In this document: positions 24,925 through 34,514 of the stretch, one piece after another
Position numbering within the stretch: position 1 is the stretch's first letter
Layout of the letters: every line of letters starts with the position of its first letter
DNA from: Microbacterium sp. BK668
GTDB taxonomy: Bacteria; Actinomycetota; Actinomycetes; Actinomycetales; Microbacteriaceae
Assembly (NCBI RefSeq): GCF_004362195.1
Contig: NZ_SNWG01000002.1
Coordinates: forward strand, 124,001 to 188,000
DNA length: 64,000 bases
Direction of reading: 5' to 3'
Notes under the pieces: generated by a model
What the model was told of the DNA's origin: nothing
Seen by the model: only the letters and a program-made list of their open reading frames with translations
The model's database searches: none
Made by a program: the position numbers and the translations under genes

Positions 24925-26016
24925 ATGGCAGCACACGTCTGGCGCGGAGTACTCCGCGAGTACGGCGACCGTCTGGGCGTCTCGGATGCCTCGACCGTCG
25001 TGACCCTCGGCGAGGGCGGCACGCCGCTCCTGCCCGCACCCGCGCTGTCGCAGCGCACGGGCGCCGACGTGTGGGTCAAGTTCGAGGGCATGAACCCGAC
25101 CGGGTCGTTCAAGGACCGCGGGATGACGGTCGCCGTCTCGCGCGCGATCGAGCACGGCGCCAAGGCCGTCATCTGCGCGTCGACGGGCAACACATCCGCC
25201 TCGGCCGCCGCCTACGCGGCGCACGCCGGCATCACGGCGGCGGTGCTCGTCCCCGAGGGCAAGATCGCGATGGGCAAGCTGAGCCAGGCGGTCGCGCACA
25301 ACGGCCGGCTCATCCAGATCCGCGGCAACTTCGACGACTGTCTCGAGATCGCCCGCGAGCTCGCCGACGACTACCCCGTGCACCTGGTCAACTCGGTCAA
25401 CCCCGACCGCATCGACGGGCAGAAGACCGCGGCTTACGAGATCGTGGAGCAGCTGGGCGATGCGCCCGACTTCCACTTCATCCCGGTGGGCAACGCCGGC
25501 AACTACACCGCGTACACGCGCGGCTACACCGAGGAGGCCGAGGCGGGCGTCTCCGCCCGCGTCCCGCGGATGTTCGGGTTCCAGGCCGAGGGCTCCGCCC
25601 CGCTCGTGACCGGCGCGGTCGTGAAGAACCCCGAGACCGTCGCCAGTGCGATCCGCATCGGCAACCCGGCCTCGTGGCACCTCGCGATCGATGCGCGCGA
25701 GGCGACGGACGGCTACTTCGGAGCCATCGACGACGACCGCATCCTCGCGGCGCAGAAGCTGCTCGCGGGAGAGGTGGGCATCTTCGTCGAGCCCGCCTCG
25801 GCGATCAGTGTCGCGGGCCTCCTCGACCGCGCCGAGGCGGGAGTCGTCCCGCGCGGCGCGCGCGTGGTGCTCACGGTGACCGGGCACGGACTCAAGGACC
25901 CCCAGTGGGCGCTGCGCAACGCCGACGGCACGACGGTCGAGCCGACCGTGGTCGACGCGACCACGTCGGAGGTGGCATCCGTCCTTGATCTGGTGCCCGT
26001 CGGGGCGGCCGAGTGA
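24925..26016 (+). CDS. thrC: Threonine synthase
   Basis: A 363-residue PLP enzyme (fold type II) that turns O-phosphohomoserine into threonine. The PLP lysine is in [10 protein letters not shown] (about residue 60), the phosphate-binding loop is [12 protein letters not shown], and the Gly-rich loop is [10 protein letters not shown]. It is the short, single-domain form common in actinobacteria. GGAAGGAGA lies before the ATG at 24925. The end overlaps thrB. Confidence 0.96.
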   Translation: MAAHVWRGVLREYGDRLGVSDASTVVTLGEGGTPLLPAPALSQRTGADVWVKFEGMNPTGSFKDRGMTVAVSRAIEHGAKAVICASTGNTSASAAAYAAHAGITAAVLVPEGKIAMGKLSQAVAHNGRLIQIRGNFDDCLEIARELADDYPVHLVNSVNPDRIDGQKTAAYEIVEQLGDAPDFHFIPVGNAGNYTAYTRGYTEEAEAGVSARVPRMFGFQAEGSAPLVTGAVVKNPETVASAIRIGNPASWHLAIDAREATDGYFGAIDDDRILAAQKLLAGEVGIFVEPASAISVAGLLDRAEAGVVPRGARVVLTVTGHGLKDPQWALRNADGTTVEPTVVDATTSEVASVLDLVPVGAAE

Positions 26017-26975
26017 ACGCAGCCGCGCGCGGCTCGACCCCTGAGCTCCTCGAAGGGCGCAGCGTGCTCGTGCGCGTGCCCGCGACGAGCGCCAACCTCG
26101 GTCCCGGCTTCGACACCCTCGGTCTCGCGCTGAGCGTCTACGACGAGCTGATCGTCACGGCGCTCCCGCACGCGGGGCTCGAGATCGAGGTCACGGGCGA
26201 GGGTGCGGCCGACGTCCCGCGCGACGCCTCCAATCTCGTCGTGCGCTCGATCGCCTACGCCTTCGAGGCGGCGGGGCGACGGATGCCGGGCCTGCGCCTC
26301 CGGGCCCGCAACGTCATCCCGCACGGCCGCGGCATGGGATCCTCCGGAGCAGCCGTCGTGTCGGGACTCCTCGCGGCGAAGGGACTCCTCGAGGGGGACG
26401 TGCCGTTCGGCGACGAGACGCTCCTCTCCCTGGCCACGGAGCTCGAGGGGCACCCCGACAACGTCGCGCCGGCGCTCTTCGGCGGGCTGACGATCGCGTG
26501 GATGGACGAGACCGGCCCACAGCACAAGAAGCTGCTCGTGCACCGTGGCGTCTCCCCGCTGGTGTTCGTTCCGGAGTTCACGATGTCGACGAAGCTCGCG
26601 CGGAGCCTGCAGCCCCTGCACGTCCCGCGGGAGGACGCGGTCTTCAACGTGTCGCGCTCCGCGCTGCTCATCGCCGCACTCACCCAGAGCCCGGAGCTCC
26701 TGCTGGCCGCGACCGAGGACAAGCTCCACCAGAACTACCGCGCGCAGGCGATGCCCGGCACGGACACGCTCGTCCGGTCGCTGCGCGCAGGCGGTTTCGC
26801 GGCGGTCGTCTCGGGTGCGGGTCCCAGCGTGCTGGTGCTCGCCGACGGGCCCGGCCAGCGCCTCGCGGCCGCCGAACTCGCTGCCACCGTGACCGACACC
26901 CCGTGGGACGCGCTCATGCTCGCCGTCGACTTCAAGGGTGGTACAGTGAGGGAGTACGCGGAGGGTTCCACGTAA
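26013..26975 (+). CDS. thrB: Homoserine kinase
   Basis: A 320-residue GHMP-family kinase that phosphorylates homoserine with ATP. The substrate-side motif [16 protein letters not shown] (about 21-36) and the ATP-binding motif [12 protein letters not shown] (about 103-114) are intact, and a third motif is in [11 protein letters not shown]. Start GTG 26013 overlaps the thrC stop. A -10-like sequence for rho (TACAGT, 26942-26947) lies within the last codons. Confidence 0.96.
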   Translation: MNAAARGSTPELLEGRSVLVRVPATSANLGPGFDTLGLALSVYDELIVTALPHAGLEIEVTGEGAADVPRDASNLVVRSIAYAFEAAGRRMPGLRLRARNVIPHGRGMGSSGAAVVSGLLAAKGLLEGDVPFGDETLLSLATELEGHPDNVAPALFGGLTIAWMDETGPQHKKLLVHRGVSPLVFVPEFTMSTKLARSLQPLHVPREDAVFNVSRSALLIAALTQSPELLLAATEDKLHQNYRAQAMPGTDTLVRSLRAGGFAAVVSGAGPSVLVLADGPGQRLAAAELAATVTDTPWDALMLAVDFKGGTVREYAEGST

Positions 26976-27153
26976 ACACGTGAATCTGGCCTCCGTCGCA
27001 ATTCTGCGAAACCCTGGCACATCCCCGCCTGATCGACCGCTGAGCGGCCACCCGGTTGTCTGAGCAGTCCGTCCAGGCCTGCGCGGCCTGCATTTCTGCC
27101 GCGCGCGGGACGGCGCCGGCGTGCACATCCATTCGTTTCACAAGGGAGAACTC
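26942..27153 (+). promoter_or_regulatory. Probable rho promoter and ~200-base leader
   Basis: TACAGT at 26942-26947 inside the end of thrB is a candidate -10. The following ~200 bases contain no credible gene. They hold several short inverted repeats (e.g. GACCGCTGAGCGGCC and GGCCTGCGCGGCCTGC) and end in the ribosome binding site AAGGGAGAA before GTG 27154. Long leaders of rho genes often take part in autoregulation, but no specific element was recognised. Confidence 0.4.
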
Positions 27154-29283
27154 GTGGAGTCCATCTCCGAGATCCACAACGTCGACACGTCCTCCGAAGA
27201 GCGCATCGAGGCGCCCGAGGATGCCGAGAACGTGACCGCCGGCGACACCGTCGCCGACGCCGAGGGCGCCGTCGAGGTGCCCGCGGAGCCCGCGGAGCAG
27301 GCCGAGGAGCCTGCCGCGGAGCCTGACGCGCAGGCGGAGGAGTCCGCCCCGGCCGGGGCCGACGTGCCCGCGGAGCCCGCCGAGCAGGCTCCGAGCGCGA
27401 CCGAGCCCGAGCCCGGGGCTACCGCCGACGCGCCCGCGGAAGCGCCGGCCGCCGCGGAGCCCGAGGCCGCCCCGGAGCCCGAGGCCGCGCCGGCCGCCGA
27501 GGCGCCTGCCGACACGCCGGCCAAGGCTCCGCGCAAGCGCGCCCCGCGCCGCGCCAAGAGCACGGGCGCGAAGGCCGACGCCGACGCCGCGGCCGCCGAG
27601 ACCGCGGAGGCCTCGGGCGAGGCTGTCGCCGAGGTCCCGACGCAAGGCCCGGCCGAGGTTCCGGGTGAGGGCGGGCAGGCGGCCGAGGGCGCCGTCGCGG
27701 GCGAGGAGCCGGCGGAGTCGCCCGCCGAGTCCGAGGCCCCGTCCGACGCCGAGCAGGCCGACGCCGAGCAGGCCGACGCCGAGCAGACCCCCGGCGAGCA
27801 GGCTCAGGGCGCCGAGGGCGAGGCATCCGCAGCCGACGCCGCCGGCGAGGAGACGCCGTCGCGCTCGCGCAGCCGGTCGCGCAGCCGCAACCGCAACCGC
27901 GGACAGAACGCCCAGGGCAACGGCCAGAACGCCCAGAACGGGCAGACCGCTCAGGGCGCTCCGGGCGGCCAGAACGCCCCGTCGGCCGCGCAGCCCGCCG
28001 AGCAGGACGACGAGCAGGCGCAGGGCGCCGGTCGAAACCGCCAGCGCAACAAGCGTCGCGGTCAGACGACGGGTGACGAGTTCGAGACCGAGATCGGCGA
28101 GGACGACGTCCTGATCCCGATCGCGGGCATCCTCGACGTGCTCGACAACTACGCCTTCGTCCGCACCACGGGATACCTCCCGGGGACGAGCGACGTCTAC
28201 GTCTCGCTCGGCCAGGTCAAGAAGTACAACCTGCGCAAGGGCGACGCCGTCGTCGGCGCGATCAAGCAGCCCCGCGAGGGCGAGCAGTCGAGCCGCCAGA
28301 AGTACAACGCGCTCGTCAAGGTGGACTCGATCAACGGCCTGTCGGTCGACGATGCGGCGACCCGCGTGGAGTTCGGCAAGCTCACGCCGCTCTACCCGCA
28401 GGAGCGCCTGCGCCTCGAGACGGCGCCCGAGAAGCTCACGCAGCGCATCATCGACCTCGTCGCGCCCATCGGCAAGGGCCAGCGTGGCCTCATCGTCGCA
28501 CCGCCGAAGGCCGGCAAGACGATCGTGCTGCAGCAGATCGCCAACGCCATTGCGATCAACAACCCCGAGGTCCACCTCATGGTCGTGCTCGTCGACGAGC
28601 GCCCCGAAGAGGTCACCGACATGCAGCGCACGGTGCGCGGCGAGGTCATCGCCTCGACCTTCGACCGTCCGGCCGAAGACCACACGACCGTCGCGGAACT
28701 GGCGATCGAGCGCGCGAAGCGCCTCGTCGAGCTCGGTCGCGATGTCGTGGTGCTCCTCGACTCCATCACGCGCCTCGGCCGCGCCTACAACATCTCGGCG
28801 CCGACGTCCGGCCGCGTTCTCACCGGTGGCGTCGACGCGTCGGCGCTGTACCCGCCCAAGCGCTTCTTCGGCGCGGCGCGCAACATCGAGAACGGCGGGT
28901 CGCTCACGATCCTCGCGACGGCCCTCGTCGAGACCGGCTCCAAGATGGACGACGTCATCTTCGAGGAGTTCAAGGGCACGGGCAACAGCGAGCTGCGCCT
29001 CAACCGCCAGCTCGCCGACAAGCGGATCTTCCCCGCGGTCGACGTCAACGCGTCGAGCACGCGCCGAGAGGAGATGCTCCTCAGCCCCGACGAGGTCAAG
29101 ATCACCTGGAAGCTGCGTCGCGCGCTGGCGGGCCTCGACCCGCAGCAGGCGCTCGAGGTCGTGCTCGGCAAGCTCAAGGAGACGAGCTCGAACGTCGAGT
29201 TCCTCGTGCAGATGCAGAAGTCGATCCCGACTCCCGCGCACGGCGGCGGGCACAGCCACGGTCACGAGAACAGCATCCGCTGA
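27154..29283 (+). CDS. rho: Transcription termination factor Rho with long disordered N-terminus
   Basis: A 709-residue Rho, against about 420 in E. coli. The C-terminal part is standard: an RNA-binding cold-shock-like domain (from DDVLIPIAGILDVLDNYAF), then the ATPase core with Walker A APPKAGKT, Walker B VVVLLDSITR and the Q/R loops. The first ~300 residues are Ala/Glu/Pro-rich, with repeats such as QADAE, an SRSRSRSRNRNR tract and an Asn/Gln-rich stretch. I find no recognisable Rho_N helix-bundle domain before the RNA-binding domain. GTG 27154 with AAGGGAGAA is preferred over GTG 27121. In M. tuberculosis rpmE follows rho; here prfA follows. Confidence 0.95.
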   Translation: MESISEIHNVDTSSEERIEAPEDAENVTAGDTVADAEGAVEVPAEPAEQAEEPAAEPDAQAEESAPAGADVPAEPAEQAPSATEPEPGATADAPAEAPAAAEPEAAPEPEAAPAAEAPADTPAKAPRKRAPRRAKSTGAKADADAAAAETAEASGEAVAEVPTQGPAEVPGEGGQAAEGAVAGEEPAESPAESEAPSDAEQADAEQADAEQTPGEQAQGAEGEASAADAAGEETPSRSRSRSRSRNRNRGQNAQGNGQNAQNGQTAQGAPGGQNAPSAAQPAEQDDEQAQGAGRNRQRNKRRGQTTGDEFETEIGEDDVLIPIAGILDVLDNYAFVRTTGYLPGTSDVYVSLGQVKKYNLRKGDAVVGAIKQPREGEQSSRQKYNALVKVDSINGLSVDDAATRVEFGKLTPLYPQERLRLETAPEKLTQRIIDLVAPIGKGQRGLIVAPPKAGKTIVLQQIANAIAINNPEVHLMVVLVDERPEEVTDMQRTVRGEVIASTFDRPAEDHTTVAELAIERAKRLVELGRDVVVLLDSITRLGRAYNISAPTSGRVLTGGVDASALYPPKRFFGAARNIENGGSLTILATALVETGSKMDDVIFEEFKGTGNSELRLNRQLADKRIFPAVDVNASSTRREEMLLSPDEVKITWKLRRALAGLDPQQALEVVLGKLKETSSNVEFLVQMQKSIPTPAHGGGHSHGHENSIR

Positions 29284-29329
29284 TCCCTCGACCCGTGTCC
29301 TCTCCGGTCCCTGAGCCCGTCGCGGGGTC

Positions 29330-30427
29330 ATGATGTCCGACCCCGCGATGTTCGATTCCGTCCGGGCGCTGATCGACGAGCACAAGGCGGTCCAGGAGGA
29401 GCTCTCCGACCCGGCCGTGCACGCCGACGCGGGGCGCGCGAAGCGCGTCAACCGCCGCTACGCGGAGCTGTCGAAGATCGTCGCCGCCTACGACGCGTGG
29501 GTCGCGGCATCCGATGACCTCGACGCGGCGCGCGAGCTGGCGCGTGAGGACGCGGCGTTCGCCGACGAGGTGCCGGTCCTCGAGGAGCGCCTCGCGGAGG
29601 CTCAGGAGAGGCTGCGGCGCCTGCTGATCCCGCGCGACCCCGACGACGCGCGCGACGTCATCATGGAGATCAAGCAGGGCGAGGGGGGCGCCGAGTCGGC
29701 GCTGTTCGCGGCGGACCTCCTCCGGATGTACCTGCAGTACGCGGCGTCGAAGGGCTGGAAGACGGAGCTCCTCGAGCGGAACGAGTCCGACCTCGGCGGC
29801 TTCAAGGACGTCCAGGTCGCGATCAAGGGCTCGTCGTCCGACCCGGCGCAGGGAGTCTGGGCGCACCTGAAGTACGAGGGCGGCGTGCACCGCGTGCAGC
29901 GCGTGCCGGCGACCGAGTCGCAGGGGCGCATCCACACCTCCACGACGGGCGTGCTCGTCTTCCCCGAGGTCGACGAGCCCGAAGAGATCCAGATCGACCC
30001 GAACGACCTGAAGATCGACGTGTTCCGCTCTTCCGGTCCGGGCGGGCAGTCCGTCAACACCACGGACTCGGCCGTGCGCATCACGCATCTCCCGACGGGC
30101 ATCGTCGTCTCGATGCAGAACGAGAAGTCGCAGCTGCAGAACCGCGAGGCCGGCATGCGCGTGCTCCGGGCGCGCCTGCTGGCCAAGCAGCAGGAGGAGC
30201 GGGATGCCGCGGCATCCGATGCCCGTCGCTCGCAGATCCGCGGAATGGACCGCTCCGAGCGGATCCGCACCTACAACTTCCCGGAGAACCGGATCGCCGA
30301 TCACCGGACCGGCTACAAGGCGTACAACCTCGATCAGGTTCTGGACGGCGCGCTCGAGCCGATCATCGAGTCGGCCATCCAGGCCGACGAGGAGGCGCGG
30401 CTGGCGGCCCTCGGCTCCGACGCCTGA
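29330..30427 (+). CDS. prfA: Peptide chain release factor 1
   Basis: A 365-residue class I release factor that reads UAA and UAG stop codons. The GGQ motif that triggers peptide release is in [16 protein letters not shown] (about residues 231-246). The codon-recognition region contains [12 protein letters not shown], with the PxT-type motif (Pro-Ala-Thr) expected of RF1. The start is uncertain: ATG 29330, ATG 29333 or ATG 29348 (Met-Phe-Asp, the most common family N-terminus). The methyltransferase that modifies the GGQ glutamine (prmC) is normally next but is displaced here by about 4 kb. Confidence 0.96.
   Translation: MMSDPAMFDSVRALIDEHKAVQEELSDPAVHADAGRAKRVNRRYAELSKIVAAYDAWVAASDDLDAARELAREDAAFADEVPVLEERLAEAQERLRRLLIPRDPDDARDVIMEIKQGEGGAESALFAADLLRMYLQYAASKGWKTELLERNESDLGGFKDVQVAIKGSSSDPAQGVWAHLKYEGGVHRVQRVPATESQGRIHTSTTGVLVFPEVDEPEEIQIDPNDLKIDVFRSSGPGGQSVNTTDSAVRITHLPTGIVVSMQNEKSQLQNREAGMRVLRARLLAKQQEERDAAASDARRSQIRGMDRSERIRTYNFPENRIADHRTGYKAYNLDQVLDGALEPIIESAIQADEEARLAALGSDA
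30202..30217. repeat. Palindromic form of the GGATGCC motif in prfA
   Basis: GGATGCCGCGGCATCC is a perfect 16-base palindrome that encodes Asp-Ala-Ala-Ala-Ser within prfA. The same 16 bases, encoding the same residues, are found in yaaA at 44994-45009. Confidence 0.6.
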
Positions 30428-30489
30428 GAACGCGGCGAAGGCCTCACCACTCGCGGGCGATAGCGCGGCACCGCGCCTCTCGGGGTCAT

Positions 30490-30495
30490 TAGCCT
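30490..30495 (+). promoter_or_regulatory. Leaderless -10 element (TAGCCT)
   Basis: TAGCCT is six bases before GTG 30502 of the holin-like membrane protein gene. Confidence 0.5.
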
Positions 30496-30501
30496 GAGCG
30501 C

Positions 30502-30903
30502 GTGATCACCTTCCTGATCCGCGCGGCGATCTTCCTCGTCTCGGCGTTCGTGGGGCTCGTCGCGGCGGACCTCATCCTTCCCGGCTTCTCCCTCCACTGG
30601 GACGACTGGTGGGGCATCCTCCTCGCAGTCGTCATCTTCGCGGTGCTCCAGAGCGTCCTGGCGCCGTGGCTCCTGCGGGTCACGCGCCGGCACGCCGAGG
30701 CTCTCATCGGCGGCATCGGTCTCATCTCGACGTTCGTCGCGCTCCTCATCGCGGTGCTGATCCCGGCGGCCGGCATCGGCATCGACGGGCCGGTGGCGTG
30801 GATCATCGGCACGCTCATCGTGTGGCTCGTCACGGCCCTGGCATCGTGGCTGCTGCCACCGCTGTTCCTCAAGAGGCGAGTCGCCGAGCGACGGGGATCC
30901 TGA
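30502..30903 (+). CDS. Phage-holin-like (superfamily IV) membrane protein
   Basis: A 133-residue protein with four hydrophobic helices, a pattern (FLIRAAIFLVSAFVGLVAADLILPGF at the start) typical of the phage_holin_4_2 / YvlD-like family. Despite the name, members are ordinary chromosomal membrane proteins and there are no phage genes here. The tail is basic (KRRVAERR). GTG 30502 is preceded by TAGCCT as a leaderless promoter. The hydrolase gene begins three bases after its stop, so the pair is likely one transcript. Function unknown. Confidence 0.72.
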   Translation: MITFLIRAAIFLVSAFVGLVAADLILPGFSLHWDDWWGILLAVVIFAVLQSVLAPWLLRVTRRHAEALIGGIGLISTFVALLIAVLIPAAGIGIDGPVAWIIGTLIVWLVTALASWLLPPLFLKRRVAERRGS

Positions 30904-30906
30904 CGG

Positions 30907-31734
30907 ATGCCTCCCCTCGCCGTCGCTGATCCGCCGGTCCGTCGCGTCTCGGCCGGATCATCCGCGTCGATCGCCTACGAGGTGCACGGATCCGGCGTCC
31001 CCCTGCTCGCGCTTCACGGCGCGTACTCCAGCCGTGTGGAGGTGCGCGGATTCCTCGAGCCCATGGTGGGGCACCGGGCCGTCCGCCGCATCTACGTCGA
31101 CCTCCCTGGCCACGGCGACTCGCGACCCTCCTCCGGCGTGCCGACGCCGGACGCCGTGCTCGATCTGCTCGATCTCGTCCTCGACGCCGAGGCACCCGAC
31201 GGACCCTTCCTCCTGCTCGGCCACTCCTTCGGAGGCCACCTGGCACGGGCCTTCGCGGCCCGCCGGTCGTCGCGGCTGGCGGGGCTCGCCGTGCTGTGCC
31301 CGGTCGTTCCCGGTCCCTGGGACACGGCCCGGGGCGATGTCGTGCGCGACGACGGGGTGGCGGCCGAGCTCGACGAGGGGGAGCGGAAGGAGTTCGAGGG
31401 CTACTTCGTCGTGCGCACGGCCGACACGTTGGAGCGCTTCCGGCGCGACGTCGCTCCGGCCACCGGCGAGGTCGACGACGACACGCTCGAACGCGCGATC
31501 GGCCCCGGGCCGCACGCCGTCGATCCCGACGGCGTCATCCTCACCGCCCCCGTCCTCATCGTGGCTGCCCGGCACGACCGCTACGTCGGCTGGCACCGTC
31601 AGCAGCGCCTGGGCGAGCGGTGCCCGCACGCGACGGTGGCGACGGTCGCCGACGCGGGACATGCGCTTCCGCACGAGCGACCCGCGCTCGTCGGGGCGCT
31701 CCTGTGCGACTGGCTCGACCGCGCGGGAGTCTGA
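30907..31734 (+). CDS. Alpha/beta hydrolase
   Basis: A 275-residue alpha/beta-hydrolase. The oxyanion region is LALHGAYSS, the strand-turn is DLPGHGDSR, the nucleophile elbow is GHSFGGH (Ser near residue 102), and late Asp and His are in AARHDRYVGW and ADAGHALPHERP. No signal peptide. Only 28-29% typical family identity can be expected between such proteins, so a substrate cannot be named. It is co-directional with the holin-like gene and convergent with cysE, with a small hairpin between. Confidence 0.85.
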   Translation: MPPLAVADPPVRRVSAGSSASIAYEVHGSGVPLLALHGAYSSRVEVRGFLEPMVGHRAVRRIYVDLPGHGDSRPSSGVPTPDAVLDLLDLVLDAEAPDGPFLLLGHSFGGHLARAFAARRSSRLAGLAVLCPVVPGPWDTARGDVVRDDGVAAELDEGERKEFEGYFVVRTADTLERFRRDVAPATGEVDDDTLERAIGPGPHAVDPDGVILTAPVLIVAARHDRYVGWHRQQRLGERCPHATVATVADAGHALPHERPALVGALLCDWLDRAGV

Positions 31735-31748
31735 CGGCCCGCCGCAGC

Positions 31749-31766
31749 GCCCGCAACCGTGCGGGC
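31749..31766. terminator. Hairpin between convergent hydrolase and cysE genes
   Basis: GCCCGCA (31749-31755) pairs with TGCGGGC (31760-31766) over a four-base loop. It may end transcription from both sides. No U-tract. Confidence 0.5.
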
Positions 31767-31798
31767 CTGGCGTCCCCCGCCGACGGCCGGGCGGGCGA

Positions 31799-32380
31799 TC
31801 AGATGTGGTACTCGGGCACCGTGAGCAGGGCGCGCGTGTCCTCGCCCGCCTGCCGGGCACGCGGCTTGGCGGGGACGCCGACGAGGATGCTGTCGGCCGG
31901 GGCATCCTTCGTCACGACGGCGTTGGCGCCGATGACCGATCCCGAGCCGATCGTGATCGGCCCGAGCACCTTCGCCCCCGCGCCGACCGCGACGCCGTCG
32001 CCCAGGGTCGGATGCCGTTTGCCCCCGTCGCGCGTGCGCCCGCCGAGCGTGACGCCGTGGTACAGCATGACGTCGTCGCCCACCTCGGCCGTCTCGCCGA
32101 TGACGACGCCCATCCCGTGGTCGATGAAGAAGCGGCGGCCGATCGTCGCGCCCGGGTGGATCTCGATCCCCGTGAGCCAGCGCGCGACCTGCGACCCGGC
32201 CCTCGCCAGGAACCGATACCCGCGGAGCCACAGCCAGTGGTCGACGCGGTGAGCCCAGACGGCATGCAGGCCCGGGTAGAGCAGCGCGATCTCGACGCTG
32301 CCGCGAGCGGCGGGATCGCGCAGCTTCGCCGCGGCGAGATCCTCGCGGATGCGATCGAGGGCGGAGGAGATGGCGCTCAT
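31799..32380 (-). CDS. cysE: Serine O-acetyltransferase
   Basis: A 193-residue enzyme that acetylates serine with acetyl-CoA to give O-acetylserine, the substrate of CysK. The left-handed beta-helix hexapeptide repeats are clear ([34 protein letters not shown]), with the catalytic His in DHGMG and YHGVT. The protein ends in Glu-Tyr-His-Ile; a C-terminal Ile is the residue that inserts into the CysK active site in the cysteine synthase complex. It is the last gene of the cysK-cysK-cysE operon and overlaps the stop of the upstream cysK (ATGA). Confidence 0.95.
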   Translation of the reverse strand: MSAISSALDRIREDLAAAKLRDPAARGSVEIALLYPGLHAVWAHRVDHWLWLRGYRFLARAGSQVARWLTGIEIHPGATIGRRFFIDHGMGVVIGETAEVGDDVMLYHGVTLGGRTRDGGKRHPTLGDGVAVGAGAKVLGPITIGSGSVIGANAVVTKDAPADSILVGVPAKPRARQAGEDTRALLTVPEYHI

Positions 32381-33330
32381 GCTCTCGCCCCTTCGGGCTC
32401 GCGCAGATGCTCGTAGAGCGCCGTCGAGAGATAGCGCTCGCCCGAGTCGGGGATGATCACGACGATCCGCTGCCCCTCCGCCTCCGGACGCGCGGCGATC
32501 TGAAGCGCCGCCCACACCGCCGCGCCCGCCGACATGCCGGCGAGGATGCCCTCCTCCGTCGCGAGCCTGCGGGCGATGTCGATCGCCTCGTCGAAGCCGA
32601 CGTCGAAGATCTCGTCGACGACGCTGCGATCCAGCACGTCCGGCACGAAGTTCGGCCCGATGCCCTGGATGCGGTGCCCGCCGGCGCGCCCCTCGGTCAG
32701 CAGCGGGGAGTCCTTCGGCTCCACGAGCACCGACCGCAGCGCGGGGTTGCGCTCCTTGAGCACCTGGCTGACCCCCGTGATCGTCCCTCCCGTGCCCGAT
32801 CCCGCGACGAACCAGTCCACCCGGCCGTCCGTGTCCCGCCAGATCTCCTCGGCGGTCGTGCGGCGGTGGATGGCGGCGTTCGCCGGATGGTCGAACTGCC
32901 GCGCCAGGACCGCCCCGGGCGTCTCGGCGACGATCCGCTTCGCGGCCTCGACGGCCTCGGTCATGCCCTTGTACGGGTCGGTCAGCACAAGTTCCGCCCC
33001 GTACGCCTTCAAGAGCGTGCGGCGCTCCTTCGACATCGAAGCGGGCATCGTGAGGATCACCCGGTAGCCGCGGGCGGCGCCGAAGAGCGCGAGGGCGATC
33101 CCTGTGTTGCCGCTGGTCGACTCCACGATCGTGCCGCCGGGCTTCAGCTCGCCGGACTGCTCCGCGGCATCGATCAGCGCGATGGCGAGCCTGCACTTGA
33201 CGCTCTTGCCCGGGTTGTAGAACTCGAGCTTGGCCACCACCTCGGCCCCCAGCCCCTCGGTCAGGCGGTTCAGGCGCACCAGAGGGGTGTCGCCGAAGGC
33301 GGTGGTGATGTCGGCGTGTATGCGGGGCAC
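32377..33330 (-). CDS. cysK: Cysteine synthase, second copy (SVKCR type)
   Basis: A 317-residue PLP enzyme that makes cysteine from O-acetylserine and sulfide. The PLP lysine is in [10 protein letters not shown] (about residue 44). The Cys after this Lys is the variant I recall from E. coli CysK, whereas the tandem neighbour has SVKDR. The substrate loop [11 protein letters not shown] and the phosphate loop [10 protein letters not shown] are intact. GTG 33330 with GGGAGAA upstream is the start. The cysE start overlaps its stop, so this copy is translationally coupled to its partner enzyme. Confidence 0.93.
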   Translation of the reverse strand: MPRIHADITTAFGDTPLVRLNRLTEGLGAEVVAKLEFYNPGKSVKCRLAIALIDAAEQSGELKPGGTIVESTSGNTGIALALFGAARGYRVILTMPASMSKERRTLLKAYGAELVLTDPYKGMTEAVEAAKRIVAETPGAVLARQFDHPANAAIHRRTTAEEIWRDTDGRVDWFVAGSGTGGTITGVSQVLKERNPALRSVLVEPKDSPLLTEGRAGGHRIQGIGPNFVPDVLDRSVVDEIFDVGFDEAIDIARRLATEEGILAGMSAGAAVWAALQIAARPEAEGQRIVVIIPDSGERYLSTALYEHLREPEGARA

Positions 33331-33356
33331 GGGGGTTCTCCCGACGATGGAGCGGT

Positions 33357-34295
33357 TCAGCCCTCTCGCAGGTCTTCGTACAGGACGGTCGAGAGGTAGC
33401 GCTCTCCGAACGAGGGCACCACGACAACGATATTCTTGCCCGCGGCCTCGGGGCGCGCGGCGACCTGCAGCGCCGCCCAGACCGCAGCGCCGCTGGAGAT
33501 CCCGACGAGGATCCCCTCCTTCGTGCCGACCTCGCGCGCGACGCGCAGCGCGTCGTCGAGCTCGACGTCCACGACCTCGTCGATGACGCCCCGGTCGAGG
33601 ATCGCCGGGACGAAGTTCGGGCCGATGCCCTGGATCTTGTGCGGTCCGGGGGTGCCCTTGGTGAGCAGGGGCGAGTCGGCCGGCTCGACGGCCACGACCG
33701 TGGCGTCCGGTACGCGCTCCTTGAGCACCTGCCCGACACCCGTGATGGTGCCGCCCGTGCCGATGCCGGCGACGAAGTAGTCGACCTTGCCGTCGGTGTC
33801 GCGAAGGATCTCCTCCGCGGTCGTCTTGCGGTGGATGGCGGGGTTCGCCTCGTTCTCGAACTGGCGCGCGAGCACCGCGCCGGGCGTCTCGGCGACGATC
33901 TCCTCGGCCTGCGCCACGGCGCCCTTCATACCGCCGGACGGGTCGGTGAGCACGAGCTCGGCACCGTACGCCTTGAGCAGCAGGCGGCGCTCCACGGACA
34001 TCGACGAGGGCATCGCGAGAATCACCTTGTAGCCGCGCGCGGCACCGACCATGGCCAGAGCGATGCCCGTGTTCCCGCTCGTGGCCTCGACGATCGTGCC
34101 CCCTGGCTTCAGCTGACCGGATGCCTCGGCGGCGTCGACGATCGCGATGCCGAGGCGGTCCTTGACGCTCGAGGCCGGGTTGTAGAACTCCAGCTTGGCC
34201 AGCACCGTGCCGGGCAGGCCCTCGGTGACGCGGTTGAGGCGGACGAGCGGGGTGTCGCCGAAGGCGCTGGTGATGTCGGAGTGGATGCCGGGCAT
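33357..34295 (-). CDS. cysK: Cysteine synthase, first copy (SVKDR type)
   Basis: A 312-residue cysteine synthase, the first gene of the operon, with the PLP lysine in [10 protein letters not shown], the loop [11 protein letters not shown] and [10 protein letters not shown]. It is colinear with the next gene over its whole length, with the same N- and C-terminal blocks ([34 protein letters not shown]), so the two arose by duplication or by tandem acquisition. Only 26 bases separate them. The difference at the active-site lysine suggests that they are not simply redundant; which one pairs with CysE cannot be told from sequence. Confidence 0.95.
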   Translation of the reverse strand: MPGIHSDITSAFGDTPLVRLNRVTEGLPGTVLAKLEFYNPASSVKDRLGIAIVDAAEASGQLKPGGTIVEATSGNTGIALAMVGAARGYKVILAMPSSMSVERRLLLKAYGAELVLTDPSGGMKGAVAQAEEIVAETPGAVLARQFENEANPAIHRKTTAEEILRDTDGKVDYFVAGIGTGGTITGVGQVLKERVPDATVVAVEPADSPLLTKGTPGPHKIQGIGPNFVPAILDRGVIDEVVDVELDDALRVAREVGTKEGILVGISSGAAVWAALQVAARPEAAGKNIVVVVPSFGERYLSTVLYEDLREG

Positions 34296-34384
34296 GTTCT
34301 CTGGTCGGCCTTTCGATTCGGGTGGAGTCGGGTTCTGTCGCCGGCTGATCCGACGTGCGCGGGCGTCCCTGCCCGGATGGCATC

Positions 34385-34390
34385 AGCCTA
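34385..34390 (-). promoter_or_regulatory. -10 element (TAGGCT) of the cysK-cysK-cysE operon
   Basis: TAGGCT on the minus strand about 90 bases before the first cysK start. A leader of roughly 80 bases follows; no T-box or other known leader element was recognised in it. Confidence 0.45.
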
Positions 34391-34499
34391 GGAGAGCCGG
34401 TCGCGAAAATTACGGCATGTGACGCCTGGGCCCGCGCGGGAGGCGCCGGCGCTCCCGCGGGCCCGGAAGCCGCGAGCCCGACGGCCGTCGCGACGCACG

Positions 34500-34505
34500 T
34501 AGGCT
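34500..34505 (+). promoter_or_regulatory. -10 element (TAGGCT) of prmC
   Basis: TAGGCT is nine bases before the ATG at 34515, the same arrangement as at argS and tsaC. Confidence 0.55.
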
Positions 34506-34514
34506 GAGGGCGCC

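Noticed and set aside
26932-29451. An 839-codon open frame antisense to rho
   Set aside because: Leu/Gly/Arg repeats mirror the Ala/Glu repeats of rho; no independent start signal or domain.
30502-30903. Holin-like protein as a sign of prophage
   Set aside because: The family is common on chromosomes, and no lysin, capsid or integrase gene is near.
32377-33330. SVKCR in cysteine synthase as a damaged active site
   Set aside because: From memory E. coli CysK has the same SVKCR sequence, so this is a normal variant.
34296-34400. Leader of cysK as a T-box or SAM-type riboswitch
   Set aside because: No conserved T-box sequence or known aptamer core could be found in the ~80-base leader.
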